Program-made: the position numbers and the translations under genes
Notes under the pieces: model-generated
The model's database searches: none
What the model was told of the DNA's origin: nothing
What the model saw: the letters and a program-made list of their open reading frames with translations, nothing else
Origin: Hepsetus odoe
Lineage: Eukaryota > Chordata > Actinopteri > Characiformes > Hepsetidae
Direction: 5' to 3'
Length of the DNA: 64,000 bases
Assembly (NCBI GenBank): GCA_017165825.1
Contig: CM029367.1
Location: 2,563,724-2,627,723 of the forward strand
Shown here: positions 59,215 to 64,000 of the stretch, one piece after another
Layout: the number at the start of each line of letters is the position of its first letter
Position numbering within the stretch: the stretch's first letter is position 1

Positions 59215-61351
59215 GTCTGTCAAAAGTGTTGAAGGTGATGCTGAGAAGAATGTAAACACTGATTTCTACCAAGATGAATGACACCAGAATAACAGCAGAC
59301 AAAGTAATACGGACACCTACGAAAAGAAAAACTATTTCTTGAGTCGTGTTACGAACAGCCTTTTTTCCACCTTGAGAACATGTTCTACATGGTGTTCTAG
59401 CAGCAGTTCTATTTACAGCCAATGGGTTCTCCTTGAAAGCCATGCCTTTGTAGCAAGAGAACCTGCTCTGTACCTGAGCAGTTCTCCAGATCTTCCTGAA
59501 GGACAGTGTTGGTGTCTCTCATGTTCAGTCCAGTCTCTGTACCTGAGCAGTTTGATAGTTCTGTGTTGGTTAATCCACACAGTGATCTACGTCTGAACCT
59601 TCAAGCAGAACAAAGCGTCTAAAACACGTTAAAACCTGAAGCAGTGAAGAACCAGGAGCAGATGATTCCAGATGATCAGGTGATTCGTTTACTGCTGATG
59701 CTGAACACTGAGTGGCTCCTCCTTTATCTAGAACCTTGTGCTTGGAGTACTAAAACATCTGTTCCCATTTATTGAATATAATCTACAAAATATACCAAAG
59801 ATAAACAGTAAAACTAAACAGTTACCAACTAAATATAAAGAAATGAGGGCTGGCTTATGAGTTTTGCACAGCAGTGAAGATGTATGAACTATGACTAGTT
59901 GTGTCAGTAAAAAGTACCTACGGTGAAAAAAATGACTTTCACTGAGATATAGACCCAACAGAGCACCGCTGCAGAGTTCTAGACCCATAGCTGAAAGCAC
60001 TCGGAGATCAAAAGCAGCTAGAAGAAAGAGGATTGTTACATATAGTTCTTATTTTGCACCTCAAATTAATTGCAAATTTCAGTTTTTGCAACGAATATTA
60101 AATAAACCACTGATGCGAGGATCAATAATGTTGAAAAAACTCAAGTTCTTCCCACCAAAAACAACAGAACTGATCAAACACCTCACCAATAAGAGCACTA
60201 ATACTGTCATAACATGCCCGGGTGCCATCTGTCCCCACCTTGCTTTTCCCTAAAAAGCTAAATGAGAGAGAAAAAATAACAACATCTGTTAAAGAACTGC
60301 ATCGCTTTATGGATTTTAGAATATATTTAATGCATTTCATTTCTGAATGTTTCCACACGATCAGCTGCTGGGCCTTGAGCAGCTTAGCGGCTTGGGTTGT
60401 ATTGAAACTCAGTGTGGAGGAGCTTCATGTGTGTGAGTAATGTAAAAACAAATTCCAAACTATTTTTATTGCCCTGGATGCACCTCGCCACCATGAATGG
60501 ACTTCGCAAATTTGATTCTAAAACAATCTGTAGTAGTTTTACGGATGACTTGCTTGCAATGTCTTCAAATCTTGCAGTTTTATATATTTAGTCATGATCA
60601 TGATCAACTATATATAAAGAACTAATGGTGATTCTTTGACTGTTAAAGCTGTTAAAGCTGCAGTATTTACAGTGTTCACACTTTCATCTGGGCTCATTTC
60701 TTCTTCTTCTTTTTCTTTCGGCTGCTCCCGTTTAGGGGTCACCACACAGGGTCATCCGTCTCCATTTCTTCCAGTCTTCTGCATCTTCCTCTTTCAAACC
60801 AACCACCTGTATGTCCTCTCTCACCGCATCCATCAACCTCTTTGGTCTTCCTCCCATCCTGGGGGCAGCGGTGGCCTAGTGGTAGGGAGTTGCCCCGGAT
60901 CGGAAGATTGTGGGTTCGAGTTCCTCACCAGTAGGTTGCCCTGAGGTACCCTTGAGCAAGGTACCATCCCCGTCACTGCTCCCCGGGCACTTTCAATAGC
61001 TGCTCCCTGCTGCACATATGTGTATGGGTGAAACACAGAGGATGAATTTCTTTGTGTTGTGCTGCGTTTCACAATGACAAGGGTAGTCACTTTCACTTCT
61101 CTTTTCTGGCAGCTCCATCTTCAACATTCTTTGCCAGATATACTCCTCGTATCTCCTCTGGACATGTCCAAACCAACGCAACCTTGCTTCTCTCACTTTG
61201 TCTCCAACATACACTTTTTATTAATGGTGGAATACTGGCCAGCCAAAATGAGCCAAAACAGATGGACTGATTCTCTCAAAGTAGAAAATAAAATGCTTTT
61301 CATTTTATAAATGATGAAACCTGTGTGCCTCTTACCTGAACTAGCAGCCAT
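59215..61351 (-). CDS. unidentified small membrane protein, at least four exons
   Basis: Exons in transcript order: 61351-61336, 60249-60187, 60017-59922, 59316-59215. All have GT-AG borders, and every intron is phase 1. The joined product starts MAASSGKSKVGTDGTR, continues ACYDSISALIAAFDLRVLSA, then MGLELCSGALLGLYLSESHF, and ends with a strong membrane segment, TLSAVILVSFILVEISVYIL, before NTFDR: 92 residues plus an unknown end. The second hydrophobic stretch at about 37-50 suggests a hairpin of two membrane segments. The layout vaguely recalls ninjurins, but I do not claim homology. The start ATG is in a short exon with good sequence around it (atcATGGC). A SINE inside an RTE-like fragment lies in the first intron. 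Confidence 0.5.
59455..59880 (+). mobile_element. Tc1-like non-autonomous element
   Basis: 'ctgagcagttctccagatct', 'gtctctcatgttcagtccag' and 'ccttcaagcagaacaaagcg', ending 'tatgagttttgcacagcagt', the right end motif of this family. It lies in the intron between exons 3 and 4 of the membrane-protein gene, just before the exon 3 donor. Confidence 0.65.
60700..61209 (-). mobile_element. RTE-like LINE 3' end split by a SINE
   Basis: The 3' end 'ctcccgtttaggggtcacca' to 'cctctttggtcttcctccca' (60700-60858) resumes at 'ctggcagctccatcttcaac' (about 61105) through to 'ctcactttgtctccaacata'. The minus-strand frame retains GDKVREARLRWFGHVQRRYE. Confidence 0.88.
60862..61100 (+). mobile_element. tRNA-derived SINE nested in an RTE-like LINE
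   Basis: Full-length: 'gggcagcggtggcctagtgg', 'gggttcgagttcctcacc', 'gagcaaggtaccatccccgt', 'gtttcacaatgacaagggta', tail 'gtcactttcacttc'. Confidence 0.9.
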
Positions 61352-62250
61352 GATTATAACCGAGTAGTGCACTGGAACAGCAAACAGCAGCACTACGTTT
61401 CCCAAGAGCTCTGTGAGTTACAGTCAAGTAAAGTGAACGGAGATATTAGTGTTTCTTTATTAACTCAAAACGTTTAGTTAGAGTCATTCGTTTTAATGTT
61501 CACTGGCATCAAGATGTGCCATTCAAGGTCCAATAAAATGTACAAAATAACACTTGGGATTGGGGCATTTTTTGAGATATGGAAACATCTTCAGCAGCAT
61601 AAGAGGCAGGAAGATGTTGGTGGCTGAGCAGGACACCATCTCAGTCAGAGACCCTTTGAAAAATAAAGCAAAATTCAGGAAACTCCTGATGTCTATCTCC
61701 TCCTCTTCTTATGTAATACCATTTCCAGTCTTTGTATGAACGCAGCTGGTCATCAGTGCTTAAAGTAAAGATCTTGATGGCCTTGCTAGCGATTTTGATT
61801 TTACACCAGAGATCTCCAGTCCAACCAGTGATGCTGCTGATGTGCCAACGAGTGTCATACAACCAGTGACCACAAAGTCCAAACCTAGATTTGGTGTCCA
61901 GAATTGCAGACTCCTGGTTTAGACCAATGCGTGACCTGATTGCGATTGAAACATCAAGGAACCCAATTCTGAGACTCCAATGTCAAGATGTCAAGATGAC
62001 TTGTTTTGTTTTGATACAAAAGGACAATGATGTCTTGGTCTGTCCTTTTCCAGGACACTTCTTCAATCTCACTGGCTGGGACATGAGGGTCTACAGAACA
62101 GTTCAGTATTACCTCCTCACCCACGTGAGCAGTTTCAGGGTTTAGATGGTCATGGAAATGGGCAAATCAAGTGGGAGTAGGTTGCTGAAGCCTGAGATGA
62201 TTAATCAACCCCTTGCATCAGTTTGATTGTAAGGGTCAGATAACTGGTGA
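61352..62250. other. upstream flank of the membrane-protein gene
   Basis: Frames up to 84 codons on both strands. The minus-strand frame at 61641-61862 (TGWTGDLWCKIKIASKAIKI) is protein-like but has no family I recognise. Confidence 0.35.
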
Positions 62251-62252
62251 GC

Positions 62253-62425
62253 TGAAAGTGAAAGTGACTGTCTTTGTGAACTGCAACACACAGTGAAACA
62301 CAACAAACTGCATCCTCTGCTTTTCACTCACACAAACATGCAGCAGGGGGCAGCAAAGTCCATCACCCAGGGAGCATTAATGGGGACACATTGTCCTGAA
62401 TTCGAACCCAAGACCTTCTGAACAT
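62253..62425 (-). mobile_element. tRNA-derived SINE at the end of an Ig V exon
   Basis: Tail 'gctgaaagtgaaagtgactg', 'aacatgcagcagggggcagc', 'gaattcgaacccaagacctt' (B-box complement). The head is lost at the junction with the Ig exon. Confidence 0.82.
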
Positions 62426-62750
62426 GTTCATGCTCCATTTGCATTTCATTGGACTCTTGGAGTGTCTTGACTTTACACCTGTAAACTCCAGCATCACCTT
62501 TGACCTTGTTGTGGAGTAAAACGGAGAAGTTCCCTTTGGAGATCTCTTCTGGGAAGAGGCGAACTCGACCCCTGAAGGACTGAGTCTGCGGTTCTGGTCC
62601 GGGTTCTCCTCCCTGGAAGACGATCAGCGGAGATTCTGAATCTGTCTTTCTCCATTCGACCTGCAGACCCTCCAGAGGAAGGGGGCTCTGAGAAAAGCAT
62701 GGCAGTAGGACCGTGTCTCCTAGTTGGGCCACAACAGGACCAGAGGGGTC
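62426..62750 (-). CDS. Ig V-set exon, butyrophilin/B7-like, 3' end disrupted
   Basis: Probable extracellular V domain of a butyrophilin- or B7-like surface protein. The acceptor 'ctccgtctgcag' precedes DPSGPVVAQLGDTVLLPCFS, with the B-strand Cys, then VEWRKTDSESPLIVFQGGE with the core Trp. RGRVRLFPEEISKGNFSVLL follows, then KGDAGVYRCKV with the D-x-G-x-Y-x-C signature and second Cys. The G strand runs KTLQESNEMQ and then passes into a SINE with no good donor in between. Signal-peptide and membrane exons were not found. A candidate leader lies upstream at about 63246-63180 (MRRLVSLFLELLFAVG), but no link is shown. It may be a broken gene or an exon with a displaced donor. Confidence 0.68.
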
Positions 62751-62867
62751 CTGCAGACGGAGCCCTTTTAAAATATAGAGTCTACAGTCAAAAGCTGAAA
62801 AAGCAATATTGGAACTCCACCTTCAAATACGGAGAATATTAATTAAGCTACTTATTTTCTCAATAAT

Positions 62868-63090
62868 AACAACAACAACAATAATAATAACAATAATAAT
62901 TAAGCTACTACTACTAAGGATAAACATTATTATAGAGCACCTTTATCCGTTTAGATGCAGTTCAACTTCCTTTACATGTTGCAACAATTATTAATACATA
63001 AAAAATGCACACACACACACACACACACACTATATATATATATAGGAATAAATAACTGCCCAGATACAGCAGCAGCAGCAGCAGCCTGGG
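62868..63090. repeat. cluster of microsatellites
   Basis: (AAC/AAT)n at about 62868-62900, (AC)n then (TA)n at about 63007-63043, and (AGC)n at 63068-63084. Confidence 0.92.
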
Positions 63091-64000
63091 TAATCACTGT
63101 TGGATCTTAAAGTGAAAACATATTTGGACTCTTTGTCAACAAGATCATAATAATTCATGATTTTACAGAAGAGCCCGAGAACATGACGCTTATCTTCATA
63201 TCCGACAGCAAACAGAAGCTCTAAAAACAGAGAAACTAATCTCCTCATAGCAGAGTTGAGCAAAATATATAATCAGTTACACACGATCACATCCAGCACA
63301 ACCAATAGTGAACTTTATTTCACGCTCCGGACCGTCAAACCTGCAAGAACGAGGAAAAGATGTTTGTAAACCAGTCGGGCAAGTTAAAAAGGGAGAGAGA
63401 AGGGACAGACAGAGGAAAGTACACTGTAAAGGTCCAATTAGTTTATTAATTAGTAGTTTAAACCGATTAGTTTAACTATACGATGTTATATAAATACGTA
63501 CAGACACACAGATATAAACAGCAGTGACTTTGTATCTGAGCATCTTGCTTGCTCTGTATATTTTGTGGTTCTTGTTCAATACCTGCTTTAATTGGCACTT
63601 CATTAATTGAAATGAGGTGCTGCTGATGAAAGTGCACAACTTACTGTGTGAAACGGAGAACTCTGGAACTAAAGATTCGTTTTTAACGCCAGCTCATAAA
63701 ATATCACGCGCTTCAAGACCATTTACGGTTTGAAACGCTTTGCTTAAGCCTAGCTGTTGCACAGTACGTCTCATCTGAAACCGCGGCTGTTTTTTATAGA
63801 TTTATAATTATTGCGGTTCAGGTGCTCACACGCTCATCCTCAGATCATCTGTCAAAAAAAAGAGTGATGTCGAAACTGAAACTCTTTACTACACTCACAC
63901 TGAGCGCACTGTGGACAACGAGAAGGGAGTTTGTCCTCTACATTAACCCATCCCAACAAACCAGTGAGCAGGAGCAGTGGGCTGCAATGCCTGCCCCCGG
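63091..64000. other. no gene recognised at the right edge
   Basis: AT-rich sequence. A minus-strand frame at about 63180-63263 begins with a leader-like stretch (see the Ig V exon) but lacks a clear donor. Confidence 0.35.

Overview
The window looks like nuclear DNA of a ray-finned (teleost) fish. Coding sequence is split by GT-AG introns. The two recognisable genes match vertebrate families: an SH2D4-type adaptor and a GT10 alpha-1,3-fucosyltransferase. The rest is dominated by fish-style interspersed repeats: tRNA-derived SINEs, RTE-like and L2-like LINE fragments, Tc1-like relics, small inverted-repeat elements and microsatellites. The species cannot be fixed from the sequence alone.

Layout. 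0-2 kb: a possible 3'-terminal exon on the + strand (about 501-577), then a 41-bp minisatellite (885-2026). 5.39-16.70 kb: SH2D4B-like gene on the minus strand. All eight coding exons can be assembled with consistent phases into a 452-residue protein. Its introns hold SINEs, an RTE 3' end, a 33-bp minisatellite and Tc1-like non-autonomous elements. 17-40 kb: gene-poor, with scattered SINEs, Tc1-like relics and RTE 3' ends, and one weak exon candidate near 36.7 kb. 40.5-41.65 kb: a decayed RTE-like reverse transcriptase fragment. 42-48 kb: satellite-like simple sequence, a pair of diverged repeats and more SINEs. 49.35-50.47 kb: an intact, single-exon FUT9-like alpha-1,3-fucosyltransferase on the + strand. 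53.9-57 kb: a Tc1 transposase relic and an L2-like LINE with an RTE 3' end nested in it. 59.2-61.35 kb: a small minus-strand gene of at least four phase-1 exons encoding an unidentified membrane protein. Its first intron holds a SINE nested in an RTE fragment. 62.43-62.75 kb: a minus-strand Ig V-set exon of butyrophilin/B7-like type that runs straight into a SINE.

The genes do not form a pathway or operon, as expected for vertebrate DNA. SH2D4B is a cytosolic pTyr-binding adaptor, the fucosyltransferase acts in the Golgi, and the two right-hand genes look membrane-associated. I found no convincing new multi-gene system. The most interesting signals are structural: repeats in contact with splice sites, nested insertions, a minisatellite that repeats a poly(A) hexamer, and the unidentified phase-1 membrane-protein gene.
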